From NCBI RefSeq assembly GCF_020882245.1, contig NC_083598.1, forward strand, positions 25,953,858 through 26,017,857: 64,000 bases of DNA, given 5' to 3'. The position numbers and the translations under genes were made by a program. Source of the stretch: Rhopalosiphum padi. Taxonomy: Eukaryota; Arthropoda; Insecta; Hemiptera; Aphididae. Shown piece by piece: positions 1 through 11,766 of the stretch (position 1 is the first letter of the stretch; every line of letters starts with the position of its first letter). Under the pieces are notes generated by a model. It did not search any database. It saw only the letters and a list, made by a program, of their open reading frames with translations, and had not been told where the DNA came from.

Positions 1-2863
1 TTCTTTTTTTGTTACCGTTTTCCATAGAATCCGCAATATTTTATGGGGTTACCTCATCGTTATTTTTGTCGACTCCGACGTAGTCTGTACCTACGTATCC
101 AATATTTTATTTGTAAATGCCACTAACCACTTGACTTCTACACCGCAGTCACTGTTTTTTTTCTCTAAAATATTTATCATGTTTGACACGTAAGTTTATA
201 TATTATATATTATCATGAAATATCAATAATAAATTATTAGATAATTTATGGACGATACCAATATTTAGTTATTGAAAATGCTTTAAAAATTACGTTATTT
301 CGATTAGAATTATACCTGTTATTTAAAGTACTTTGTTATAACTTATATTACAAATTAAAATAGTTGTGTTTAGGTTTAGGTTTAGGCTGAATATTTTTAT
401 AACTTGTTTATTATAATTTTTTTTGTACAAAATTAAGGAGAATAATTATTGATTTTAATAATTAATAAAAAGTTTTTAAAAACCTACTTTTCGAAGGAAA
501 ATATCTGTTTACAACTAAAATATATTTAATTTTTAAATGCAAATAACCGTGTCATGCATGCTAATAAATATAAACTGTAGGTATTGTTCTTTTTTTTTAT
601 AATTATAATGATGTCATCTAACGAATGAATGATTGATTGATTTTGGGGACCCGGTACATTTATCAATTGTGATTTATTTGATCCTTCATGATGTAATAAA
701 CTAACTAATAAAATAAGTAATCAAACAGTGTTCGTATTTTTACGTGCTTTAATACTCAATACTTATAACTATAAGTTATAGCCTCATAGGTATAGTCGTA
801 TAGATAAACAGTCCAACAAAGTTTACAATAAAACGTGTTTTCTAGTTTTTTCGCGCACACTAAAATTACGTTTTTATTTCGTTAAGTATAAAGTAGGTTA
901 AGTACGTAGGTAAATTATTATTATAATCATAATTTTGTAGTTAATCAATGGGAATCTATCGCGTGTGTATATTATGTCTATATTATTGAGGTAACCTGTA
1001 GGTAAGTAATAATATAATAGAACATCTTTCTTATATTATTTACGTTTACATTTTAAAACGTTATACCTAACTAACGTTTTCGAATTTGACGTCAAGAGAG
1101 AACAAACAGATTATTTAAATTATTATAATTTATCATACTATTGATAACACTATTACGTGGTAACTACGTGTTTTATTATATTGTATTATATATTATAGTT
1201 TAATATAATCATAAATTGGTACAAATTAAAAAAATCTCGTGAACAATTAAAACGTTTGATGTTCTTATGATTACTTTATTCTCTTAACTTTTTTTCGTTG
1301 GAGTGTCGCTCGTGTGTGTATATAGAATATAATCATTATTATTGTTTTAGATTTTTTTAATTTTTTCATGTGAAGCAATGCATAACGTATTTTGTTTGGA
1401 CTGAAGTGGCATTAATATAAAAAACATTCATACAATGGGTATCTGTATATTATAAACTATAATCAGTAAAATAAAATTAATTATCGTGGTGCACACAATG
1501 TGAATGTATTTTTTGCAACAACGAAGGAAACCTATAGTGCTGTCTATACAATTTATTAGACTATGTTTATGTATACCATAATATTATATATATGTCAGCG
1601 CGTGTGTAAAGTTTTATGTGTAAATAACACGTGATTAAATTAAAACGTTATTTTTTGTCGTACACGCAGTGTCTTTACTTCTATTGTGTTTTATAATTAT
1701 TTTTCATTTAAAAAAATATATATATATATAATGTTATCCACGCACTAATGGGGTTTTATTTTTATTTTTTTAATACATATAATATGGGCATTGGGCAAGA
1801 GTATGAAATATCGACCAGCAAAACAAGTAAAATATATATTATAATTTTTAGAGTGATATTATTGTAATAATTCGATGAGTGATTGACAGAATGACGAATA
1901 AATGACTTATCAGAGTTCCTCTAAAGCGAACCTCAAAATCATCAATGTATAATATGTGAATCGAATGGTATTTTTTAAAATGTCAAAATATTTTCAAACT
2001 CCTAGTCAATTTTATATGTATGGACGAGGTTATTATCTATTTGTTATAAAATTTACTGTATCATGAAAAAATTGCCAAAATAATTATTGATATTAAATAT
2101 ATGTTTATATGCAGCGAGAAATTGTCTTGTGTTAAAAACTTGAAATATGAAATAAAATATTTCAGTACACAATGTATTTGTTATTATAGTGAAGATACTG
2201 CGAGGTATTAGTTATATTGTGCGTATAACAAAAGGCAAAAGTGATGAAAATATTCCAATTTATTAAATTTGTCTTATTATTGTTACTAGGTATTTTTACT
2301 TACAACATGATACATGAATAATACTTTATTTTCACAATAATATTATATAATATAAATTTTTTACGCTCAGTATATTTTATTAATATTGTGTAAAAAAAAT
2401 TAAATTTCAGTGGAATTTCGATAATTTGAATCAGTTGAGGATAAAATATGAAGTGTCAAAAACTTTATTTTCGAATATTTCTATTTAATGTTTTACTTAC
2501 ATTACCTCAAATATATTTAGATATACTTATATGTTTATGCATTGGGAATATTTCTATTCGGTCTTTTCACACTACGTTGTGTTTCTTTTTTCGACATCAA
2601 TATCATTAAATTAACTATAAGTAGATTGAACATAAAAACTTTGCTTGACAATATTTTTAGTAACTCTTAAAAATGTGTCATAATCAAATATTTTTTGTAA
2701 TTTTTAATTGAGTACTCCTGAATTTTTGCATGCATTATACATAATACTTTATCAAAATTTAAGGACGTAGTATGTTAATTTTAAGGTTTTGGCTAAAAAT
2801 TTTGTTTTCATAACAAGTCAAAAGTATTATAGTATGTATGTAATATACAAATTATATTATGCT
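1..2863. other. AT-rich stretch without a recognised gene
   Basis: No open frame here shows a recognisable protein, and no convincing exon was found on either strand. The secreted-protein gene at 4544-7868 probably runs on to the left, so part of this stretch may be its intron, but no acceptor plus in-frame exon could be picked. A short TTTAGG x3 run lies near 371-388, too short to mean a telomere. Confidence 0.6.
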
Positions 2864-3220
2864 AGTAGGATAAAAAAGCCGGTTCTAGGTCCACACCATG
2901 ATCCGTACCTCGGCGTACCTTCAATGCACACCACAGTATGCGCACCCGGTACACCCCAGCACACCTTCATAGCACTCCATTGCCCGCGCACCCCGGCGCA
3001 CTATTTCCATTTATACTCGTTAACGTAATAGATGAATAAGTTTACATTAATTAATTTATTGTAATAAGTTCTCTTATAATATGGTGCACCATACACACCA
3101 TGGCACACCACGGCGCACCATTTCCATTTATATGGCGTGGTGCGCCATGGTGCGCAATGATGTGCATGGTGTGCATGGTATGCATGGTGTGGACCTAGAA
3201 CCGGCTTTTTTATCCTACTC
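2864..3220. mobile_element. Inverted-repeat element with nested hairpins, probably a non-autonomous DNA transposon
   Basis: The ends are a perfect inverted repeat of about 37 bp: AGTAGGATAAAAAAGCC onward at 2864-2900, mirrored at 3184-3220. Inside the left end and inside the right end are runs of a degenerate unit of about 10 bp related to GCACACCATG (right arm: TGCATGGTGT and variants). A second hairpin lies around 3093-3157, where CACCATGGCACACCACGG faces CCGTGGTGCGCCATGG-like sequence. A 21-bp segment containing TTTCCATTTATA is repeated directly at 2995-3015 and 3112-3132. The element is much richer in G, C and CpG than its surroundings. Open frames on both strands through it (His/Ala-rich translations) are by-products of the repeat. 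No clear target-site duplication was found, so the exact ends and superfamily are unsettled. Confidence 0.7.
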
Positions 3221-4543
3221 ATGTTGGAAATTAAGTTATAAATATTTTTCAGAATAAATAAAATATAAAATTTTTTAGCAAGAACTTTTCAACATTATAT
3301 AGTTATTTTATTTGATGATTAAAGGTATTCTACGAAACAATTAATTCATTATAGTATTATATACGAAATTATTTATTCCAATCATAATACGTATATTTGG
3401 ATTTATTTAGAATTGTTTGATTTGATACTGTTTTATGAAATACATGAATAATTGATAGTTAAAATGATAAATCTATATAAATAAAACTACAATAATACAA
3501 AAGTACATTATTTCTTTATGGTATTTTAAATTGTCGTTATTTTATAAAAATTTCGATTTGAGTTCACTGCGAATTATTTCGATTTTATTTGCAGCTTAAA
3601 AAATGTTTGTTTTAAATTATAAATCACAATATGAAAATATATTAAAATTAATAACTACATTGGGAAACAAATATTTTTGTTAAGTCCCGGTAAACGAATG
3701 TATATCAGATAAATTGTTCATTAATGTAATAGGTACCTACTTATTTTGTAGTATTGTTTCTATAATATGATATACATTTAGGTATAATTATCGAGAATGA
3801 TTTCAATATAATATTGGTTAGTCGTGAGAAATATTTTGTTTGATGTAATAATATGATTTATTGTACTTATATGTTTTAATATTTTTTTGTATTGTTCTAT
3901 AACTTAGTCAATTAACTAATATTTTACTTGTTCAAATTTAAATTACATCTAGTGCTTCAAACCAAATGTTGATCTAATGTTGAAATTATTGTCCTAATTA
4001 TAGCCTTTAAACTATCCAAGCAATTTCAAAACGTTTGATAAAATATATTGTACCCTCTATTGTTCCATGTATACGGATCATGTCCATTTTAATGAATTTA
4101 TATAAATTCAATTTGTGACTTTAAAATGATATTGTTTTGCATATATTCTACTATATTTAATATTGCAGTAAAATAGTAAAATATATTACACATCTGGTTA
4201 AGCAATTGGGTTAGAAATCACACGCTTAATCATGCGTATAAACCGCCGAATGGATAAAAATCGTTTATACCTAGGTACTATTTAGTTATTTCAAATAAAC
4301 TCAATAAAAGTATAAAATATTAAAAATCGAAAATTTATAGTTGTAAAGATGTTATTTGATTTTTTATAATATTACGGTTATACCATGAAAGTAGGTATTA
4401 TTTTTGAATTTATATTTTCTAAATAAATTTGATGTCTGATATTTTAAAAGACTACAATGAATATTCAAGTGGTTTTCGCTACGATTTTAAAGATTTAATA
4501 ATACGTTAATTTTAAGTTACATAAAATGTGTATTTATACTCAC
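3221..4543. other. Gene-free AT-rich stretch, possibly an intron
   Basis: No coding exon was recognised. If the donor at 4543 is used, this stretch is intron of the secreted-protein gene. If that donor is not used, the frame reads on for a few codons to a stop at 4512-4514. Confidence 0.45.
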
Positions 4544-4811
4544 TTTCGTTGACCACTTCAAAAATGTCGTTCTCATCGACGACTGTGACAGGTGGAAATT
4601 TTTTCGACCATTGCGGGAGGGACAACAGGATTCCGTGATCATTACTATAATTGGTCAGTTTTTTGAATGCGTAAACCAATTGATCCCAAAAATTCCCTGT
4701 ATTCCACGATCTACTTTCGTCAATTTCGTAGCGTTGATCTATGTTCATTGTATCGTTATCGAATTTCAGTTTGATAAATCGCATGGTCGTTCCACTGTCG
4801 TTATTCAATTG
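4544..4811 (-). CDS. Exon 2 of a small secreted-protein gene (unknown family)
   Basis: On the minus strand the acceptor TATTTTATAG is followed by CAATTGAATAACG, which reads in phase 0 as QLNNDSGTTMRF and joins exon 1 (7680-7868) in frame. The exon carries 89 codons plus one base and ends at a good donor, A|GTGAGT, in phase 1. The translation is hydrophilic, contains NDS, NDT and NYS glycosylation sequons, and has a tryptophan/proline segment LSLPQWSKKFPPV. No known domain was recognised. If the donor is ignored, the frame continues nine further sense codons to a stop at 4512-4514, making this the last exon of a 162-residue protein; both models are open. The matching phase across the intron and the clean acceptor are the main evidence that this is a real exon. 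Confidence 0.65.
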
Positions 4812-7679
4812 CTATAAAATACAACAATTTTCATTCATACCGTCGTTTTAATATTTTTAATGGAAAATAATTTATTTAAAAATATGTAAAATCGAGCTTT
4901 GTTTATCAGACGATGCGCAATTAAATATTAAAATTAAAATTAATTAAACTTCATAATTGTACGCATTAAATACTTAGAAAAATATAATACACAATGATCG
5001 ATATTTCAGTTGATTCTTGGGTTTTTAAAAAAAAATGTTTGTTTATGTGTATAACTTTAAGTACATAATAGTATAATAAATTCATAATATTGTACATTCT
5101 ACATTAATTCGCAAAATCAAATTATGTTGTAGCTGGTACTATTAGTAGAAAAATATCCATTGGTAATATTAAATGATATAGCGATAGAAGGTTTTAATTT
5201 TAATATTAGTTCAATTAATTGTTCAATATTTATTATAATACAGGTTTATATAGTTAAGTATACCAAATATTTTTTGTTTTGTATTCATACTTCTATATGC
5301 ACACAATTTTATAATTGGATTTTAATTAATAAATAAATTTAACTAGATTTTTATGGGAAAAAAATATATTTTATTTTCATTTAAATTTTTAAAATAATAA
5401 CCTTTTTTTAGTTTATATGAAATTTCCAAATATTGAATCAATAACTTGTTATTTACTCGTAGATGACGGTTGCGGTAGTATTGTAATATGTGTGTAGGTA
5501 CCTTTAATTTTTAGTTTTAAATTTTAGGTTTGCCAGACACGTCTTAATTCCTCATTTCATCATATATTTATAGTTAAAACACCTATAAATGGAAAATTAT
5601 TTTTACATGGACATTGGACATTTTTGTTAAGGTGATCTGCCAGAGAATACAAAATTAAAGATATTGAATACTTTAAATATGAGAATAACACCATGTTAAG
5701 TAAAAATTAATTTGAACTAATTCAAACTTTATACATTTATTGTTTTTTAGATTCTGAGCGGAGAGATGTGTTTTTTGTGGATAAGTACACGATAAGTTGT
5801 TGATAAAATATTTAGATTTTCAACAATGAGAGTGGTTTTAGATATCAGATTGAATCTAGTTTGTACTTTGAAGAGGTTAAATTTAAAAATACCCAGTTAT
5901 TATTTTTATAATAGAGAAAAATAAACAAAAAATTGAGAAAAACAATAATTTTTATGTAATTTATTTTTTAACAAAATCGATTTGGTTTATTTTTTGATGT
6001 GACTCAAAAACAAATATCCTTAGATACTTGAAATTTTCACCAAATGTTTATATTATCGTTTTTAATTAGAATGACATTTTTATAGGCATAAGGTATTTTC
6101 AATTTTTTATTTTATAAATGTCTATTAAAAATTATCTGCTGCACATATAAATGATTTAAAATTTAATATAAAGCTTCTTAAAAGTTGTTAATTAATAAAT
6201 TAAAAATGTTGAAATATTAAGGTCACAGTATATTTTTTTAAGTGTTCAAAGTTAAAATGTTGACAAAGTTTTTAAAAATTGTAAAAATTAGTTAATTATT
6301 TTGTAATTAGAAATTAAAAATATTTTGTTTTTATAATCAAGATTTAAAAATGTAATTCAAGGTTTTTTATTAGTTTTTAAACATATATATGAAAAAAATT
6401 TCAACCAGAAAGTCAAATTAAATTTTTATGAGTATTTCAAATTAAATATTTACGACATTTAATATTCACGCGCAAAATAATTTCTCCTCAAACAATTTTT
6501 AATATTTTATTATACTTCAAAATAAAATAACCAAAGATATTTGAAATTTTCACCAAATATTTATACTATTATTTTCATTAATGTTTCTATAATTTTATAC
6601 TCAAATTTTTTTAACTCTTTTTAAGTTATCATAATATAGGCATGAGGAATTTTAAATTTTTATTAGTTTTTTTTTTCTATAAATGTTAGTAAAGGTTATT
6701 CGCTGGGTCAAAATTGTTGAAAATGTAGTATAAGATTTCAAAAACTTAACTCTAAAATCTGTATAAAAATATTAAATATACATTGGCACATTTTTTTTTA
6801 ATACATTTTAAGTTAGAATTTTGACCAAATTTGTTAAAATCTCAAAAAATTTAAAACTATTTTATAGTTAAAAAATTCTTAAAAATTTTTTGTTTTATAG
6901 CTTAGTTTTGAAAATTTAATACAAGATTCTTCATACGTAGTTCATACTGAGGCCATAAAATCTAAAAATTGTATTCCGACAATTATTTTGTACAGACATT
7001 TTAAGTTCCAATTTGGACAAAATTACCTATTTAACAATAAATAAAAATAATAAGTTAATATTTTTTTTGTTATAATTTAAAAACATTATTTGAGGGAACT
7101 TAAACTTTTATGTATTTTAAATTATTATGAAATTTTACTATACACAATAACATTTTTGATTTATTTAAAAATATTGTTTATATTATATAGATTCTCTGAA
7201 TCTATTTTTACTGTCTTACGGTATTTACCGAAATATGTTATTATATTTTGTGTTGGTATTATTATTATTATTATTTTTGTATATAAATTGATATAATATG
7301 GTATAAATATAATATATTATTGTAATAATTAAATAAATGTTATTTCTGTCGAAAACAATTTTACCAACTTACTAAAATACCAATAGTAAAATAAATTATT
7401 CTAATAGCTATATCAAAAAAACCTCATAACTTGGTGATATAGTCCGTTTCCGTTTAGAATCGTTTTTCGTTTACAATGATACACGACCATTGAATTCAAA
7501 TTTAACAGGCTTATAATAGTGATTCATTCAATACCTAATATACAGCAGATCGGTACTCACTGACCTATCGTTTTTCATTTCAAAATCATAAAGTTTCATT
7601 TATAACACATAGTTTTTTGTACGTTTTATAAGCCATCTTATGTTTATTGAGATATATATGATATATACAATACACTCAC
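4812..7679 (-). other. Intron of the secreted-protein gene, filled by an old dispersed repeat
   Basis: The intron is bounded by GTGAGT (donor at 7679) and TTTTATAG (acceptor before 4811). Most of its left-central part, roughly 5640-7300, is AT-rich repeat sequence described separately. No other gene is seen in it. Confidence 0.55.
5750..7060 (+). repeat. Old dispersed repeat with an internal duplication
   Basis: The left part carries ATTCTGAGCGGAGAGATG (about 5752), a word seen again at 13393. Within the body a block around 6020-6050 containing TTGAAATTTTCACCAAAT returns at about 6538-6565 with near identity, and the sequence after each copy (ATAGGCAT, then AATTTT and CTATAAATGT-like words) is also related. 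So a unit of about 520 bp is present twice in degenerate form. No coding capacity or terminal structure was found. From memory, the GAGCGGAG word is widespread in aphid genomes, but this needs a repeat-library search. Confidence 0.5.
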
Positions 7680-7868
7680 GTTTGATTTGATGAAATTTTC
7701 TGGATCTTCAGTGACTTTAACCAGAGTCTCCAGTATAAATTTTCCCACACATTCTTGGGTTAGATTTGTGTGACGAGTACCACACTGGTCGAACATGAAT
7801 GATTGTGATCTCTTGCAGATGACCAATGTTATTGTCAATAATGAAAATGATATTTTGACTTGCGCCAT
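7680..7868 (-). CDS. Exon 1 of a small secreted-protein gene: signal peptide and N-terminus
   Basis: The frame starts at ATG 7868 in a good context (AATACCATGG) and gives 63 codons before the donor AAC|GTGAGT in phase 0. Residues 1-24 look like a signal peptide: Lys5, then a hydrophobic run ISFSLLTITLVIC, then KRSQSF. The mature part has two cysteines (29 and 40) and an N-L-T glycosylation sequon at 35-37. It joins exon 2 at 4811 in frame, so about 152 residues are visible. The protein is probably exported. The family was not recognised; the Cys-x10-Cys arrangement followed by an amphipathic helix only loosely recalls Osiris-type insect secreted proteins, and I do not claim it. In aphids many such small secreted proteins are salivary, but nothing in the sequence shows that here. 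Confidence 0.65.
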
Positions 7869-8080
7869 GGTATTATATTAAAACGATGACCGACCGTGGA
7901 TCGTATCTGACGAGGAACTAATGATCGCGATTAAAAGAGAATTCGACGTTGAGGTTTTTTAATAAGACTATCGATTGATTCATTTCTTGTCCGTCCACAC
8001 CTGCCATTGCGGGGAAGCGTTTCGCGGAAATTCGGGCCATCTCAAGTCGTCCATGAGAGCAGGTGGAAATTTCTTGCGTA
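7869..8080 (-). promoter_or_regulatory. Probable 5' UTR and promoter of the secreted-protein gene
   Basis: This patch immediately upstream of the ATG is less AT-rich than its surroundings and contains CpG words (GTCGGTCATCG, GTCAGATACGATCC on the minus strand). A start near 7910 within TCGTCAGATACG is possible, but no well-spaced TATA/initiator pair was found. The call rests on position and composition only. Confidence 0.3.
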
Positions 8081-10651
8081 AAAGTAGTTTATTTATTATT
8101 CATTAGAAAATATGTCAAACGCAATTAAATGTTATTTTTAATGTTTATTATAATATTATAGGTATCCACCAAACGTTACGAACGAATTATTACAGTATTA
8201 CCGGGTATCCAGTATATTATAGTATACAATATATATATATAGGTATTGTATATATTTTCATTTTATAGTATAGTTACCTAGGTACTACATTATAATATAG
8301 AACGTGCATTTTGTGTTAGACTGTACGAGAGACAAGGAGATTAATAATTTTATTCATATATTTTCTTTATACGTTAGTCGGTATTTATAATAACTAATGA
8401 GCAATACCTACACTAAATAAGGAACAAGCAAAATGTATAAGCTCAAATATTATTTTCACATGAACATATTATGCGAAAATAATGTTGGTTATAACTTTAT
8501 AAGCAACCCAAATCCAAAATTGTTTCACCGCAGCAAACGTAGGGAGTACTTTTATGACTCGTAAAAAACAGTTTTGCTGACTATACGTTTTAATGTCAAG
8601 AAAAAGTTTTCAGCACAAATCGTCGCGTTTTAAATTTTAAATTCCATTAGAAAATATTATAAGTGTATAGTGTGAGGCGTATGTGTTCAGTATATTGTGC
8701 AGATCTGTCGGGAGCGTGTATTTTTAATCATCTATATAGCGATAATTATCGAATATTTTAATATTTTGTAATAAGTACATTATATGCACTTACAACCATA
8801 AACATTTTATGGACAGTAAATATTTCAAGGAAAATGTAAATGTGACGCTGCAGAGCGGCTGAAGAAAGGATAAGTAAAAGGGTTTCACAAGACAAAGCAT
8901 TGTACTCTATAGTATATATAGCCACACCTATATAAGTATATGTATTAAACAGTAAACGAAATAAACATAAACTAAAATGTACGTTTAAGTTTAGACTTCT
9001 AATATTTTAAAAATAAAACACGACGTCAAAAATTATAATTTTACAGCTACTCATCCATATACCTATTTATATTATTTTGTATTTGAAGACTAAATACTTG
9101 CTGTATTGAAATCGTTATAACGGTTTGTATTATTAATTTTTATAATTTGTATTATTCATAACGCGAGGAGTTATGAAACAAACGTTATAACTTTATTTTT
9201 CTTACGAAAGTTAAACTTTTTTTTTAATTGGATATTAAGTTTTATCGATTTTAATTTTTGTTTATCGATTATTATATTATTGTGGTTTTGAATAATTTTA
9301 AATAATAAAATATCTTAACAACTAATTAAATACATGATATTTAATATAAAATTACTGCCGAAGTTTTGGTAATATTTTTGCAATATTTTATTGAATTTAT
9401 GTTATCAACGCATACTTTAAATCTTGCAAAAACTGTGTATTCATTATCTGATGCTTGAAAAAAATACTATAATCAGGCTTAACAAAAACTGCGTCAAGAA
9501 TTTTTTTAGTGGGTACAAAAGTGTTATAATTTTAGTTTATGTATTTCAATTTTATTGTATATAAAGTATAGACGTATTATACAGTTATTATATTTTATGA
9601 GTCATGTGTAATTAACTATAATTAATAATTATAAGTCATAACTTCATATGCGTCTTAATATTTTTCTAATGATATAGAAAAAAAAGATAGTCATATAATT
9701 TTATAATGATTGAAACAATTTTGGTGATGAAATTCCTTTTTCACCTAAAAGGTTCCGCATCTCATAGGTCCCCTGCAGATACGGCCTTGGGTTCAACACA
9801 AAATGTCAAACGAATATTATAGTTACTAAATATATAATATTATTAAATCTTTAAGTAAAGACTAAGGGTTCCCAAACTTTAAAATTTTTTAATTTATAAC
9901 TGGTGGAAAACGGAAAGTTCATTTTTGGTGGAAATCTGTGACACCAAGTAAATCCTTCTGTCAATTGCTCAGTTTTAACACCTCAAACTCAACATGACAA
10001 CATATTTATAAAAATGTCAAGTTTATATCACTGAAATAATATAGTACATCTTGTTTATTGTAGAACGAAATAAAAACATGTATCTCTTTTTCGTATAAAT
10101 AATAAGTATTAAGATTTCAGAGTACGGATGATGTATACATCAAACAAATCTCTTTAAGAAAAAATAATAGTGAATTACAAACATCGTATCCTAGCTAGTA
10201 CAGATGGTACCGTTCAATTATAAAATTATCAATTTATCATACAAAACTTGTGAGGTAAGACATTTTTTAATTATTGTTTTAATTATCAAGACATTTTGGC
10301 GTATACTCCGATTTTGTAACAGTGCAATCTTAAATAAAAGCTACATGACCCTATAAAAAATAAAATAAATTATAATTAAAGATCTTATAACGTTATTTAA
10401 TCACATGACTAATGTTATTTGTACGAACAAATATTCATATAAAAATTAACATATTAATTTTAGGGTTTAGGAATTTAATACCATTTGTAATAGATAAGTT
10501 GTGTAAGTAGGTACATGTATATTGACATATTGCATACTATATAGTAAAGTTAAAAAAATTTTTTTTATTCATAATTTATAATTAAGGTTTGGTTATAACT
10601 TAATAATTTTAAATTTAAATTAATAATTACAATATTTTACTTAATCTAAAT
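8081..10651. other. Gene-free AT-rich stretch
   Basis: No exon, RNA gene or clear mobile element was recognised here. Confidence 0.5.
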
Positions 10652-10791
10652 CAGAGATTCCCAACTAGGGTGCCGCGAAATTATTTGAAATATATGTTTA
10701 GTTTATAGGCCATATTAGGGCATATGGGTGGCTCCGGATTTTTAGAAAATGATTAAGGGCGCCGCGAGTCAAAAAAAGTTGGGAATCTCTG
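10652..10791. mobile_element. Short hAT-like non-autonomous element (MITE) with 8-bp target duplication
   Basis: The terminal inverted repeats are CAGAGATTCCCAACT at 10652 and its exact complement ending at 10791. Just inside is GTGCCGCG on the left, mirrored by CGCCGCG on the right. The element is flanked by a perfect direct duplication of ATCTAAAT (10644-10651 and 10792-10799). An 8-bp duplication and CAG...CTG ends are the signature of hAT transposons. At 140 bp it has no room for a transposase and must have been moved by a related element. Confidence 0.92.
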
Positions 10792-11168
10792 ATCTAAATG
10801 ATTTATATACAAGGCACGAAGTGTGACTGATATTTTAAAAATACATTATTTAAAAAAAAAATGTTCTCTGAAACTTCGCAGCTGGTACATTTTTGTGATT
10901 CTTCGGTTTTCATTAAGTATGAATGAGTTAGATTTGTATACTTTATTCTTATAATTTATGTCTATATAGATATCTAGTTATAGGTACTTATACTTTATTA
11001 TATCTAGGCACCTAGCTGCCTTGGTATGTTATAAGATTTAGGCTATCTGAAAATATTAATTTTTATTTTATCGAGTGTTTTATTTATTAGTTATTACATT
11101 ATATAAAGTACTTTAATTTGCCTAATCGTTTTATAATAAGATGAAATTAAAATTAAAATTATCGTTGA

Positions 11169-11766
11169 CTCCAAAAACCGCACACTTTTGATAAAATACA
11201 GGACAAAACCGCACAATTTTGGTAGGTTAAAACCGCACACATTTAATAGGTTAAAACCACACAATTTTAAAAATTGTCGTATCTAAAAACCGCACACTTA
11301 TGATTTCGACCCCAAAAAGGTCGATAAACAAAAAATGCATAATATGTTTATGTATAATTAATTATTTATTCTCATTATTCTCATATTTTATCAAAAAAAT
11401 TTATATATTCAAAAATTTTAAATACTAATTTAAAAAAAATTTAAAACTTTCAAAGTTTGATTGGCTAAAACCAACTGCCGACATTATTTAAAAACTTTAT
11501 ACGATCTCCGTGACGTAAAAATTCTTCCCAAAATTGAAAAAAATGCTCCTAAAAATAAATATGCAACTTTAGTGGCAACTAAAGACTTGATTATTGTATA
11601 GTACTTATCTTATAATCTTATCTTTTCACTATTTTCACTAAAAATATTGTGCGGTTTTAACCCACTCTAAATGTGCGGTAATTTGTTATAAAATGACCGA
11701 TAAGCTGTGTGGTTTTTGTCTATTGACCTTTTTAGGGTCAAAATTAAAATTGTGCAGTTTTTGGAT
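11169..11766. repeat. Inverted-repeat element built from CCGCACA / TGTGCGG motifs
   Basis: The left arm (11169-11330) has at least five copies of AAACCGCACA-like words, several preceded by GGTTAA. The right arm (about 11645-11766) has the same words in reverse complement (TGTGCGGTTTT, TGTGCGGTAA, TGTGTGGTTTTTG, TGTGCAGTTTTTGGA). The ends pair as TCCAAAAACCGCACA against TCCAAAAACTGCACA, and an inner pair GACC(C/T)AAAAAGGTC is shared. No target duplication was recognised. A relative lies at 15848-15985. It looks like a DNA transposon with sub-terminal motif arrays, type unknown. Confidence 0.6.

Noticed and set aside
371..388. TTTAGG x3, telomere-like
   Set aside because: Only three units and inside unique AT-rich DNA; insect telomeres are usually TTAGG in long arrays.
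2789..3222. Open frames on both strands with His/Ala/Pro-rich translations
   Set aside because: They run through the inverted-repeat element and its 10-bp units, so the periodic translation comes from the repeat.
7990..8070. Similarity of CCATTGCGGG and AGGTGGAAATTT words here to exon 2 at 4590-4620
   Set aside because: Only two short words in different order; most likely chance, and no frame here resembles the exon protein.
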